Assembly: GCF_011007365.1 (NCBI RefSeq)
Contig: NZ_WFKM01000007.1
Coordinates: forward strand, 62,001-126,000
From: Sphingobacterium sp. xlx-96
GTDB taxonomy: Bacteria > Bacteroidota > Bacteroidia > Sphingobacteriales > Sphingobacteriaceae
Reading direction: 5' to 3'
DNA: 64,000 nt
The notes beneath the pieces were generated by a model. That model saw only the letters and a program-made list of their open reading frames with translations, was not told the DNA's origin and made no database searches. This document shows positions 8,222-15,853 of the stretch, one piece after another. Both the position numbers and the translations under genes were made by a program. Within the stretch, counting starts at the first letter, position 1. Every line of letters starts with the position of its first letter.

Positions 8222-9040
8222 ATGATAAATACAACAGAGAAAGATTCTAATTACCAAGATCTCGACAAAATGTCGGTTCTTGAATTGCTTAATAATATAA
8301 ATAAGGAAGATAAAACTGTTCCTTTGGCAGTAGAGAAGTCCATACCACAGATCGAATCGCTTGTAAAGGTGGCTGTGGAACGCATGAAAAATGGAGGAAG
8401 GTTATTTTATATTGGTGCGGGTACGAGTGGACGCCTAGGTATATTAGATGCTTCGGAATGTCCTCCAACCTACGGGGTTCCTTTTGATTGGGTTATTGGT
8501 CTTATTGCTGGAGGCGACACTGCTATCCGCAAGGCTGTAGAATTTGCGGAAGATGACATGGAGCAGGCTTGGATAGATCTGGAAGAATATGCCGTCAATT
8601 CTAATGACGTAGTGATCGGAATTGCAGCGTCTGGAGGGACACCTTATGTAATCGGTGGCTTAGAGAAAGCCAATGAAAAAGGTATAGCCACTGGCTGTAT
8701 TGTGTGTAATGGCAATTCGCCGATAGCAGCTCGCGCTCAATATCCGGTCGAGGTTATTGTAGGGCCAGAATTTGTTACAGGATCTACCCGAATGAAGGCT
8801 GGAACAGCACAAAAACTGGTGCTTAATATGATAAGTACCTCGGTGATGATACAGCTAGGTAGGGTCAAAGGAAATAAAATGGTTGACATGCAGTTGTCAA
8901 ATCATAAACTCGTTGCTAGAGGAGTGCGTATGGTTATGGCAGAGACCGGGGCTGATGAAGATACTGCTACAGCGCTATTGGAAGAGTTTGGAAATGTGCG
9001 TAAAGCGATTGAAGCTTTTAGATCGGAAAAACAGCTATAA
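8222..9040 (+). CDS. murQ: N-acetylmuramic acid 6-phosphate etherase
   Basis: The product has 272 residues from the ATG at 8222, whose product begins like other family members (MINTTEKDSNYQDLDKMS); in-frame ATGs at 8189 and 8201 would add 11 or 7 residues. MurQ cleaves the D-lactyl ether of MurNAc-6-phosphate to give GlcNAc-6-phosphate and lactate in the cytoplasm. The SIS domain shows FYIGAGTSGRLGILDASECP with the catalytic Glu region (SECPPTY), the second Glu region EFAEDD, AASGGTPYV, and TGSTRMKAGTAQKLVLNM. It is followed 16 nt later by an SSS symporter, as in known MurNAc-recycling loci of Bacteroidota, where a kinase is also present. No MurNAc kinase (MurK/BadF type or AnmK) is in the window, so the 6-phosphate must come from a gene elsewhere. 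Confidence 0.95.
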   Translation: MINTTEKDSNYQDLDKMSVLELLNNINKEDKTVPLAVEKSIPQIESLVKVAVERMKNGGRLFYIGAGTSGRLGILDASECPPTYGVPFDWVIGLIAGGDTAIRKAVEFAEDDMEQAWIDLEEYAVNSNDVVIGIAASGGTPYVIGGLEKANEKGIATGCIVCNGNSPIAARAQYPVEVIVGPEFVTGSTRMKAGTAQKLVLNMISTSVMIQLGRVKGNKMVDMQLSNHKLVARGVRMVMAETGADEDTATALLEEFGNVRKAIEAFRSEKQL

Positions 9041-9055
9041 CAAATACCTAAACAT

Positions 9056-10546
9056 ATGTCACCTATCATCTTATTGTCTTTTTTAGTTGTCTATTTCGGC
9101 GTACTTCTGGCAGTGTCGCATTTTACCTCAAGGGGATCGGCCGACAATTCCACTTTTTTTGTTGCAAATCGTAACTCAAAATGGTACATGGTGGCTTTCG
9201 GTATGATCGGTACAGCGCTGTCCGGAGTGACTTTTATTTCCGTACCGGGCGCAGTAGGCGCATCCAATTTTAGTTATTTTCAGTTTGTCCTGGGGAATGC
9301 TGTCGGCTTCGTCATTATTGCGTATGTCTTATTGCCGCTTTATTACAGGATGAATCTGACTTCCATCTATACTTATCTCGAAGAACGATTTGGACATATG
9401 ACGTACAAGACAGGAGCAGCTATTTTTTTAGTGTCACGTACGATTGGGTCGGCTTTTAGGTTGTATCTGGTAGCGATTGTGCTTCAGCATTTTATTTTCG
9501 ATGCCTGGAATATTCCTTTTGCGATAACAGTTGTTATTTGTTTGCTCCTTATTTGGTTGTATACGAATAAGGGTGGTTTGAAAACCATTATTGTTACAGA
9601 TACGTTGCAGACGACGTTTTTGATTACAGCAGTAATCCTCTCGATCTATTTTATGGCCAAAGGCCTTGATTTTGGTGTGGTGGATACATTTGAGGCTGTT
9701 AAAGAAAGCTCCTATTCCAAAATTTTCTTTTGGGATGATTTTGTGGGAAGTAAAGCTAACTTTTGGAAGCAGTTCTTGGGGGGGGTATTTGTTACGATAG
9801 CTATGACGGGACTTGATCAAGATTTAATGCAGAAGAACCTATCTATGGGTACGATAAAAGAGGCGCAAAAAAACATGATCACCTTCACCAGTGTATTTGT
9901 CGTCATCAACATTTTTTTTCTTGCAGTAGGCGCTTTATTGTATATCTACGCAGAGAAAAACGGAATTGATATATCCACATTAGCTACTAGAGATTACCTG
10001 TATCCCGAAATTGCGCTGAATCATTTGGCGATTTTACCGGCGATCATCTTTATGATGGGATTGACTGCGGCTACCTTTGCAACGACAGATTCGGCGTTGA
10101 CAGCATTAACGACTTCTTATTGTGTAGACTTTTTGAATTTTAATAAAAAGGAAAATCCGAATGATCCAGTCTTGGTGAAAAGGAGAAATCTTGTCCATTT
10201 TGGATTTTCGGTATTGATGCTTATCGTTATTTTAGTATTCAGACTGATCAATAATGATTCCGTAGTAAATGCTATTTTTACGGCAGCGAGTTATACTTAT
10301 GGTCCTTTGTTGGGATTGTTTACTTTTGGGATGTTAACCAAACGTGCAGTTAATGATAAGCTTGTTCCTTATATATGTATATTGTCGCCATTGATTTTAT
10401 TTTTGCTTAATACCTATGTGATATCAGTCTACACACCCTATATAATAGGATTAGATTTGATAATCCATAACGGATTGATCACATTCTTGCTATTGCTTAT
10501 AACATCACCAGGAAGGGCGACAGAAAAGGCGCTATCGCACAAGTAG
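9056..10546 (+). CDS. Sodium:solute symporter (SSS family), probable amino-sugar/MurNAc importer
   Basis: The product has 496 residues and about 13 hydrophobic segments along its length, consistent with the LeuT-fold SSS family (PF00474). Family-like strings include the first helix (IILLSFLVVYFGVLLAVSHF), GMIGTALSGVTFISVPGAVG, IYTYLEERFG, and the later GLTAATFATTDSALTALTTS, which matches the SSS Na+-site helix. It lies in the inner membrane. It is 16 nt downstream of murQ and almost certainly cotranscribed. By analogy with the MurT transporter next to murQ in Tannerella forsythia, import of MurNAc or a related sugar is likely; specificity cannot be read from the sequence. A terminator follows at 10572-10613. 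Confidence 0.88.
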   Translation: MSPIILLSFLVVYFGVLLAVSHFTSRGSADNSTFFVANRNSKWYMVAFGMIGTALSGVTFISVPGAVGASNFSYFQFVLGNAVGFVIIAYVLLPLYYRMNLTSIYTYLEERFGHMTYKTGAAIFLVSRTIGSAFRLYLVAIVLQHFIFDAWNIPFAITVVICLLLIWLYTNKGGLKTIIVTDTLQTTFLITAVILSIYFMAKGLDFGVVDTFEAVKESSYSKIFFWDDFVGSKANFWKQFLGGVFVTIAMTGLDQDLMQKNLSMGTIKEAQKNMITFTSVFVVINIFFLAVGALLYIYAEKNGIDISTLATRDYLYPEIALNHLAILPAIIFMMGLTAATFATTDSALTALTTSYCVDFLNFNKKENPNDPVLVKRRNLVHFGFSVLMLIVILVFRLINNDSVVNAIFTAASYTYGPLLGLFTFGMLTKRAVNDKLVPYICILSPLILFLLNTYVISVYTPYIIGLDLIIHNGLITFLLLLITSPGRATEKALSHK

Positions 10547-10571
10547 TTCTACTTTTTTGTTGATACGAAGG

Positions 10572-10613
10572 AAGACCTTCAAAGCAGGTTTTTAACTGTT
10601 TTGAAGGTCTTTT
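10572..10613 (+). terminator. Intrinsic terminator ending the murQ-symporter unit
   Basis: AAGACCTTCAAA (from 10572) pairs with TTTGAAGGTCTT (from 10600), with a 16-nt loop and a T-rich end. It marks the boundary of the MurNAc-type locus; the purine phosphorylase gene begins 145 nt later. Confidence 0.78.
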
Positions 10614-10757
10614 GTATTATAAAGGTTTTGGAGTTCTTCTTTTTTAACCTTTAATAACAGCGATTCCCCACATAGAATTGATATTATCAGTATCTTTATC
10701 GTGGACGTTATAAGGATGAGTCCCTCAGAGTACAGTTTTTTTGAATATTATTAGAAT

Positions 10758-11573
10758 ATGTATCATCTAGTTGAAGACACTATCGCTGCAATTCGCCGTA
10801 AAATAGGCGATTTTGTGCCTGAATTTGGGATTATATTAGGTACGGGATTAGGAAAACTTGTTGATGAGATCGAAATAGTCCACCAGATCATGTATGCAAA
10901 TATCCCTAATTTTCCGATTTCGACAGTAGAATTCCACTCGGGTAAACTTATTTTCGGTACCCTGAATGGTCGAAATGTCGTCGCTATGCAGGGAAGGTTA
11001 CACTTTTATGAGGGGTATAATATGCAGGAGGTTACTTTTCCTGTGCGTGTGATGAAGGTGCTTGGAATTCAGAAGCTGTTTGTTTCAAATGCCTCCGGTT
11101 CCTTGAATCCAGAGATTAGAAAAGGAGATGTCGGTATAATTGAAGACCATATTAACCTATTGCCGGATAACCCATTAAGAGGGGCGAATGATCATAGCTT
11201 TGGACCTAGATTTCCGGATATGAGCGCACCTTATGATCGATTAATGACGGCGCAAGGGCTTGCTATTGCCGATCGTCTAAATATAAAAGCACACCGTGCG
11301 GTGTATGTTTCGACACCAGGTCCAAACTTGGAAACACGAGCTGAGTATCGCTATATGCGTACTATAGGTGGTGATATTGTAGGCATGAGTACGGTTCCCG
11401 AAGTGATTGTCGCTAATCACATGCGATTGCCTGTATTTGCTATCTCAGTAATTACAGATGAGGGATTTCATGCAGATCTAAAACCTGTTTCTCTTCAGGA
11501 GATTGTACGCGTTGCTGCAGAGGCTGAGCCGAAAATGACGGCTATTTTAAAAGAATTAATTGCCATGCAGTAA
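10758..11573 (+). CDS. punA: Purine-nucleoside phosphorylase (class I trimeric type)
   Basis: The product has 271 residues, usual for trimeric PNPs. It carries out phosphorolysis of purine (deoxy)nucleosides to base and (deoxy)ribose-1-phosphate in the cytosol. Motifs: GIILGTGLGKL (phosphate-binding Gly-rich loop), STVEFHSGKLIFG, MQGRLHFYEGY, FVSNASGSLNPEIRKGDVGI, YVSTPGPNLETRAEYR, and GMSTVPEVIVANHM with the Glu/Met base pocket region. It stands 46 nt upstream of the porin gene with a TATTTTTGCA stretch between, so the porin may have its own promoter. Confidence 0.94.
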   Translation: MYHLVEDTIAAIRRKIGDFVPEFGIILGTGLGKLVDEIEIVHQIMYANIPNFPISTVEFHSGKLIFGTLNGRNVVAMQGRLHFYEGYNMQEVTFPVRVMKVLGIQKLFVSNASGSLNPEIRKGDVGIIEDHINLLPDNPLRGANDHSFGPRFPDMSAPYDRLMTAQGLAIADRLNIKAHRAVYVSTPGPNLETRAEYRYMRTIGGDIVGMSTVPEVIVANHMRLPVFAISVITDEGFHADLKPVSLQEIVRVAAEAEPKMTAILKELIAMQ

Positions 11574-11619
11574 AATCTAATTTATCCTTTATTTTTGCAG
11601 GTATATTTAAAACAGATTC

Positions 11620-13602
11620 ATGAATAGTTGCTTACGTAATGCCTTTGTTATCTTAATACTTTTGGTGTCTTTCTTTAAAGGGGGGGCGCAGGAAGATGAA
11701 GGTTTTAGTAGTGCCTTGGATTCTGCCCGTGCATTGGAAGATAATAAAAAGGACTCTGTGGTGTTTTCGGCAAGATATATCAGGTATGCTACGCTTAATA
11801 TGTTAAAGTATGCCACATCTACCAAGCAAATCGATACTACGCATCATAATTTTCAATATTTTAACAAACAAAACTTGCCATGGGATCCCAGTATAAACTT
11901 AGGTTCATATGGTTTAGCAACTCGTGATTTACTGTTTACACCCGATAAAAATATAGGCTTTCAGCCCGGGTTTCACGCTTTAGAGCGGTATTTGTTCACC
12001 TCGGATTCTGTAACCTACTACCGTGCTCGGGCAAGATTTTCGGAGCTTTATGCTGTTGGATTCTTTTTTGACGATCAGGTTTTTAGAGCAAAGTTGGCCC
12101 AAAATATAAATCCACTCTGGAATATAGGAGCCGAATACCATGCGACAAATACAGATGGTTATTATTTGAATCAGAAGTATTCAGATCGTAAAGGGGCAGT
12201 TTTTTCTTGGTACGAATCGCCCAGTAGGCGTTATAATATGATTACAAATTTTACATTCAACAAGTTGGATGCGACAGAAAATGGATCTATTGTTAATGAT
12301 ACTGTATTTAGGGACCCTAAAGTGGGAGCATTATACAGTGTGCCAGTTCGGTTAAAGGGACAACAAGCCAATAGGCCCTATAACAAGTGGAATGATTATG
12401 GTGTTTTTTTAAGACAGTCTTATTACTTGGGGCGGTTAGACACCTTGCATAATGGACAGCCGGAGATGGAGATCCATCCTACTAATGCAATCGCACATAA
12501 TACTTCATTCCGTCAGCGAAAGTATATCTTCTTCAAAAATGAATCGGATAGAGAGGGAGCGTTCCCTTTTGGAACAGCAGAATTGGTGCGGGACACAACC
12601 AGCATAACTACGATCAGCAATGAATTTACATACTCTTTCTATCTCCGCAATAAATCGTTGTTGAAAAATGAAGCTAAGTTAAATCTCGGTTTTCAAAATG
12701 ATCTCATATGGTATAAAGATAGTCTCACGAGTGATTTTTTTCAGAATAGTACGGTGAAAGGGGAACTGACTTATAAATTTAGTGACCGTGTGAATGTACG
12801 GATAGCAGGGGACCAAATTGTTGTAGGAAAGAACTTTGGAGACTTTCTCTATGAGGCCAACGCAGATATAGAAATAGGCGATAAAATAGGTAAAGTATCA
12901 CTTGGTGCTTATAGTCAGAATAAGTCTCCTGAAATGGTGTTTGATCGAATGAACTATACGTATCATCAATGGTCGAATGAATTTGACAAGACCAAGACAC
13001 AGAATGTTTCCTTTATGTATAGCAACAAGCTTTTAGGTTTTAGTGGAAAAGCAGAATATTTTCTGATGAATAAATACCTTTACTTTAAAGAAGTTGATAA
13101 TCCTGATAACGATGAGCGCTTAGACCGGGTTATCACACCTGCACAAACAGGCAATCTGAACCTATTGAAAGTTACCGTTGCTCAAAATTTCAAATTGGGC
13201 GCCTGGAGTCTCGACAATAAGGTGGTCTATCAGAAGTCTGATGCGATGGATGTGTTGATGACGCCAGAGTTATATACGTGGCATAGCTTCTATTATAGCG
13301 GGTTTTGGTATAATGTTCTAGATTTTAGAATCGGTACCGATGTGCGCTTTAATACACCGTTTAGAAGCCCTTCTTATGCTATTAATGCGGGTCAGTTTTA
13401 TTACGATAATACTGGGATAGAGTTTTCCACTTATCCAATAGTAGACTTTTGGATTACAGCAAACATTCAACGTGTTAATCTGTTTGTGAGCAACAATTTT
13501 ACCAATCAATATATAGCGCCTAAAGGATATTATACAGTTAGGAGATACCCAATGAACCCCGCTAATTTTAGATTTGGGGTTTCGTGGAAGTTTTACGATT
13601 AA
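11620..13602 (+). CDS. Putative outer-membrane porin (Porin_10 family)
   Basis: The product has 660 residues with a signal peptide (MNSCLRNAFVILILLVSFF to about GGAQ). The body has many alternating hydrophobic/aromatic beta strands, as expected of an outer-membrane barrel, and ends in an aromatic-rich strand (NFRFGVSWKFYD). Strings such as WDPSINLGSYGLATRDLLF, GFHALERYLF, YSELYAVGFFFDDQVFRAKLAQNI and FSWYESPSRRYN match what I know of the Bacteroidota putative-porin family. The transported substrate is unknown. The gene is followed by 140 nt and then the tRNA promoter. Confidence 0.85.
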   Translation: MNSCLRNAFVILILLVSFFKGGAQEDEGFSSALDSARALEDNKKDSVVFSARYIRYATLNMLKYATSTKQIDTTHHNFQYFNKQNLPWDPSINLGSYGLATRDLLFTPDKNIGFQPGFHALERYLFTSDSVTYYRARARFSELYAVGFFFDDQVFRAKLAQNINPLWNIGAEYHATNTDGYYLNQKYSDRKGAVFSWYESPSRRYNMITNFTFNKLDATENGSIVNDTVFRDPKVGALYSVPVRLKGQQANRPYNKWNDYGVFLRQSYYLGRLDTLHNGQPEMEIHPTNAIAHNTSFRQRKYIFFKNESDREGAFPFGTAELVRDTTSITTISNEFTYSFYLRNKSLLKNEAKLNLGFQNDLIWYKDSLTSDFFQNSTVKGELTYKFSDRVNVRIAGDQIVVGKNFGDFLYEANADIEIGDKIGKVSLGAYSQNKSPEMVFDRMNYTYHQWSNEFDKTKTQNVSFMYSNKLLGFSGKAEYFLMNKYLYFKEVDNPDNDERLDRVITPAQTGNLNLLKVTVAQNFKLGAWSLDNKVVYQKSDAMDVLMTPELYTWHSFYYSGFWYNVLDFRIGTDVRFNTPFRSPSYAINAGQFYYDNTGIEFSTYPIVDFWITANIQRVNLFVSNNFTNQYIAPKGYYTVRRYPMNPANFRFGVSWKFYD

Positions 13603-13663
13603 AATTATCTGATTGTTTTTTAGTATCTTGTGATATTAATGGTGAAAAATGTTTATGAAATGT

Positions 13664-13693
13664 TTTGAAAATAGAAATTTAGGCCTATATTTG
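13664..13693 (+). promoter_or_regulatory. Bacteroidota-type promoter of the tRNA-Val cluster
   Basis: The -33 box TTTG (13664-13667) and -7 box TATATTTG (13686-13693) are separated by exactly 18 bp, matching the TTTG-N-TAnnTTTG consensus of the primary sigma factor in this phylum. Transcription should begin near 13698-13700, about 44 nt before the first tRNA. Confidence 0.8.
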
Positions 13694-13742
13694 CACACGC
13701 AATCAGGGAAACAGATTGTGAGTTCTTAAAGATAAAAAATAT

Positions 13743-13817
13743 GGAGAATTAGCTCAGCTGGTTCAGAGCACCTGCCTTACAAGCAGGGGGTCACTGGTTC
13801 GAACCCAGTATTCTCCA
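13743..13817 (+). tRNA. tRNA-Val (anticodon TAC), copy 1
   Basis: This 75-nt cloverleaf has acceptor arms GGAGAAT and ATTCTCC, a D arm starting AGCTCAGCTGG, an anticodon stem CCTGC/GCAGG around the loop CTTACAA (anticodon TAC), and T arm ACTGG-TTCGAAC-CCAGT. The CCA end is not fully encoded (ACA follows). U33 is normal. Confidence 0.97.
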
Positions 13818-13828
13818 CATAGAGTCTC

Positions 13829-13903
13829 GGAGGATTAGCTCAGCTGGTTCAGAGCACCTGCCTTACAAGCAGGGGGTCACTGGTTCGAACCCAGTATCCT
13901 CCA
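13829..13903 (+). tRNA. tRNA-Val (anticodon TAC), copy 2
   Basis: It is identical to copy 1 except for a compensated acceptor change (GGAGGAT/ATCCTCC in place of GGAGAAT/ATTCTCC). The copies are 11 nt apart, so this looks like a recent tandem duplication. A hairpin terminator follows at 13911-13940. Confidence 0.97.
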
Positions 13904-13910
13904 CATATTG

Positions 13911-13940
13911 AGCATCAAGTAATTGGTGCTTTTTTTTTTA
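13911..13940 (+). terminator. Terminator-like hairpin after the second tRNA-Val
   Basis: AGCATCA and TGGTGCT (with one G-U pair) form a stem around a 6-nt loop, followed by a run of nine or more T. Transcription of the third tRNA may depend on readthrough or its own promoter. Confidence 0.7.
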
Positions 13941-13956
13941 AATAGAAAATAATTTT

Positions 13957-14031
13957 GGGGGTTTAGCTCAGTTGGTTTAGAGCACTACCTCGACAAGGTA
14001 GGGGTCACTGGTTCGAGCCCAGTAATCCCCA
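13957..14031 (+). tRNA. tRNA-Val (anticodon GAC), with C at position 33
   Basis: This 75-nt cloverleaf has acceptor arms GGGGGTT and AATCCCC (one G-U pair), D arm GCTC/GAGC, and T arm ACTGG-TTCGAGC-CCAGT. The anticodon stem CTACC/GGTAG encloses the loop TCGACAA, giving anticodon GAC (Val). Position 33, almost always U in bacterial elongator tRNAs, reads C here. The body outside the anticodon arm closely follows the two TAC genes upstream. A strong terminator follows. Confidence 0.92.
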
Positions 14032-14040
14032 CAAAATTCA

Positions 14041-14070
14041 AAAGCATCAGTCATCTGATGCTTTTTTTTT
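14041..14070 (+). terminator. Intrinsic terminator of the tRNA cluster
   Basis: AGCATCAG and CTGATGCT pair perfectly around TCAT, with A upstream and ten T downstream. The stem resembles the one at 13911-13940, consistent with duplication of a tRNA plus terminator unit. Confidence 0.85.
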
Positions 14071-14119
14071 GAATACTTCTCCTCTTCTTCATGCGTGGTG
14101 CTGTTCCTTCTCCTTTTTT

Positions 14120-14239
14120 ATGACCATGAAGTTCGTGTTATTTCAACAAAATAGCCTATTTGTTTTTTTTGAAGATGAAGAATTAAAATTTGAAGATGAA
14201 GAATTAAAATTTGAAGATGAAGAATTAAAATTTTCTTAA
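14120..14239 (+). CDS. Possible 39-residue protein with three identical FEDEELK heptads (uncertain)
   Basis: An ATG at 14120 (a second in frame at 14126) opens a 39-codon frame: a hydrophobic start (MTMKFVLFQQNSLFVF) and then three perfect FEDEELK repeats, ending FS. The repeats are encoded by three exact 21-bp tandem copies (14169-14231). The stop lies 53 nt before the LpxH-like gene. I see no clear ribosome binding site or promoter, and it begins 50 nt after the tRNA terminator. It may be a translated small protein, a leader, or chance reading of a tandem repeat whose unit is a multiple of three. Confidence 0.3.
   Translation: MTMKFVLFQQNSLFVFFEDEELKFEDEELKFEDEELKFS
14169..14231 (+). repeat. 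Tandem repeat, 3 perfect copies of a 21-bp unit
   Basis: The unit TTGAAGATGAAGAATTAAAA plus T is repeated at 14169, 14190 and 14211 without a mismatch. There are no spacers, so this is not a CRISPR. It lies in the 5' region of the LpxH-like gene. Copy number probably varies between strains. Confidence 0.95.
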
Positions 14240-14292
14240 CTATCTGAAAATGATAAGTTAATCTTTCTTTTCTTTATTTGTATTAATCAACT

Positions 14293-15120
14293 ATGAAGAG
14301 AGAAGTAGACTTGGTCGTTTTGTCCGACCTGCATTTAGGGACCTATGGCTGTAGAGCCAAGGAAGTACTGCATTATCTGTACTCCATAAAACCATCCAAA
14401 CTGATCTTGAATGGCGATATAATAGATATTTGGCAGTTTAAGAAAAGCTATTTTCCGGATCAGCACCTTCGTGTCATTAAATATCTCTTTGATATGGCCT
14501 ATCAAGGGACAGAGTTGATCTATGTTACGGGTAATCATGATGAGATGCTTCGTAAGTTTTCGGATATCAGTTTTGGGAATATCAAGTTGGTGGACAAGCT
14601 GGTGTTGCATTTGGGAGATAAGAAAGCCTGGGTATTTCATGGGGATGTATTTGATGCGTCTGTACAGCATTCCAAATGGCTAGCCAAATTGGGCGGGTGG
14701 GGCTATGATATGCTTATTCGATTGAATAATCTTATTAATTGGTGCTTGAATAGACTGGGGCGTGAGAAGTATTCATTATCAAAAAGGATTAAAAACTCTG
14801 TAAAAAAAGCGGTCAAATTTATTGGAGATTTTGAACATACAGCGTCGGAGCTTGCTATAGAGGGTCACTATGATTATGTAATCTGCGGTCATATCCACCA
14901 ACCACAGATCCGTACCGTCGAAACAAAAAAGGGAAAATGTGTCTATATGAATTCCGGTGATTGGATTGAAAATCTCTCTGCATTGGAATATAATAACCAC
15001 GAATGGACCATGTTTCACTATGAGGAGCAAAAAGATACCTTGGGCAAGTACCCGCTGCACGAGTCTCCTTTATCCTACACTTTAGATGGTCTTTTGGATA
15101 GGATAAAGGTCGGGCTCTAA
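14293..15120 (+). CDS. UDP-2,3-diacylglucosamine diphosphatase-like metallophosphoesterase
   Basis: The product has 275 residues. It has every calcineurin-like motif in the order seen in LpxH-type enzymes: SDLHLG, NGDIIDIW, GNHDEML, FHGDVFD and CGHIHQP. LpxH hydrolyses UDP-2,3-diacylglucosamine to lipid X in lipid A synthesis at the inner-membrane face. Bacteroidota carry more than one homologue, so the precise substrate is not certain. A central basic, hydrophobic segment (LGGWGYDMLIRLNNLINWCL to LSKRIKNSVKKAVKF) fits membrane or lipid contact. Upstream lies the 21-bp tandem repeat. Its stop is 4 nt from the convergent stop of the FMN reductase gene. Confidence 0.85.
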   Translation: MKREVDLVVLSDLHLGTYGCRAKEVLHYLYSIKPSKLILNGDIIDIWQFKKSYFPDQHLRVIKYLFDMAYQGTELIYVTGNHDEMLRKFSDISFGNIKLVDKLVLHLGDKKAWVFHGDVFDASVQHSKWLAKLGGWGYDMLIRLNNLINWCLNRLGREKYSLSKRIKNSVKKAVKFIGDFEHTASELAIEGHYDYVICGHIHQPQIRTVETKKGKCVYMNSGDWIENLSALEYNNHEWTMFHYEEQKDTLGKYPLHESPLSYTLDGLLDRIKVGL

Positions 15121-15124
15121 TTTG

Positions 15125-15646
15125 CTAGAATCGAATAATCTCCTCAATCTGCTCCTGTACGAATTGATAGGTACTATCTTCAGCAAAGTCTCCTCCTTGA
15201 CTTAGCTCGCTTTGGATGCTCGGGATATGGATCTTAAGGGGCATGACATGCATCCGCATATAATTACAAACGCCGGTAAAGTGATCTACACCTCGGATAT
15301 TTCCGTATTTTCCGGTTGATACTCCTACAAGAGCGGCTTTTTTGTGGTAGAAGGAAACAGGGTAAGCACAGGCATCAATGAAAGTTTTTAATACTCCGGG
15401 GTAGCTACCGTTGTATTCTGGAATAATAAAGACAAATTTCTGTGCCTTCGATACCAATTCTTGAATTGGAGCGAAAGCTGTGGAACGTTTGCCGTATAGA
15501 TCTGTAAACAATATGTCGTGTGGAAGATCTATTAATGATAGAATTTGCCAATCTTCTCCTTTCTTACCCAACTCTTTTTTGTAATATTCTGCGACTTTTA
15601 ACGAGTTACTACCCAGTCGATTTGTTCCCGAAATAATTAAATTCAT
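15125..15646 (-). CDS. NAD(P)H-dependent FMN reductase-like flavodoxin-fold oxidoreductase
   Basis: The product has 173 residues from the ATG at 15646 (MNLIISGTNRLGSNS); an ATG 27 nt upstream would put extra residues before the first beta strand. It has the FMN_red (PF03358) fold: the phosphate loop SGTNRLGSNSLKVA, IPEYNGSYPGVLKTFIDACA and LVGVSTGKYGNIRGVDHF. Family members reduce FMN, quinones or azo/chromate compounds with NAD(P)H. The physiological acceptor is unknown. The gene is transcribed away from parA. Confidence 0.85.
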   Translation of the reverse strand: MNLIISGTNRLGSNSLKVAEYYKKELGKKGEDWQILSLIDLPHDILFTDLYGKRSTAFAPIQELVSKAQKFVFIIPEYNGSYPGVLKTFIDACAYPVSFYHKKAALVGVSTGKYGNIRGVDHFTGVCNYMRMHVMPLKIHIPSIQSELSQGGDFAEDSTYQFVQEQIEEIIRF

Positions 15647-15853
15647 TGTAATGTTGCTACTTATAATAATCAATCAACGAGTTTTTCAAATCGTAAATCA
15701 ATTTTTTGTATCTTAGCATCCTGAGTAATAGTACCAGGAAGTTCTCAAATTTAGTAATTTTAACATCATTTAAACATTTCTTTAGTAATAGGAATGTATT
15801 TTTGAATGGAGAACAATTCTTGAAAACAAAAATTGTAAAAGGTTCGGTATCTC

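Noticed and set aside
10758-13602. Purine phosphorylase plus porin as part of the MurNAc locus
   Set aside because: A clear terminator at 10572-10613 separates them, and the functions do not relate.
13743-14031. tRNA genes as an attachment site of an integrated element
   Set aside because: No integrase or partial tRNA duplicate with att-like ends is in the window; the copies are complete tRNA genes.
14169-14231. Possible CRISPR array
   Set aside because: The three 21-bp units are directly adjacent with no spacers, and no cas genes are present.
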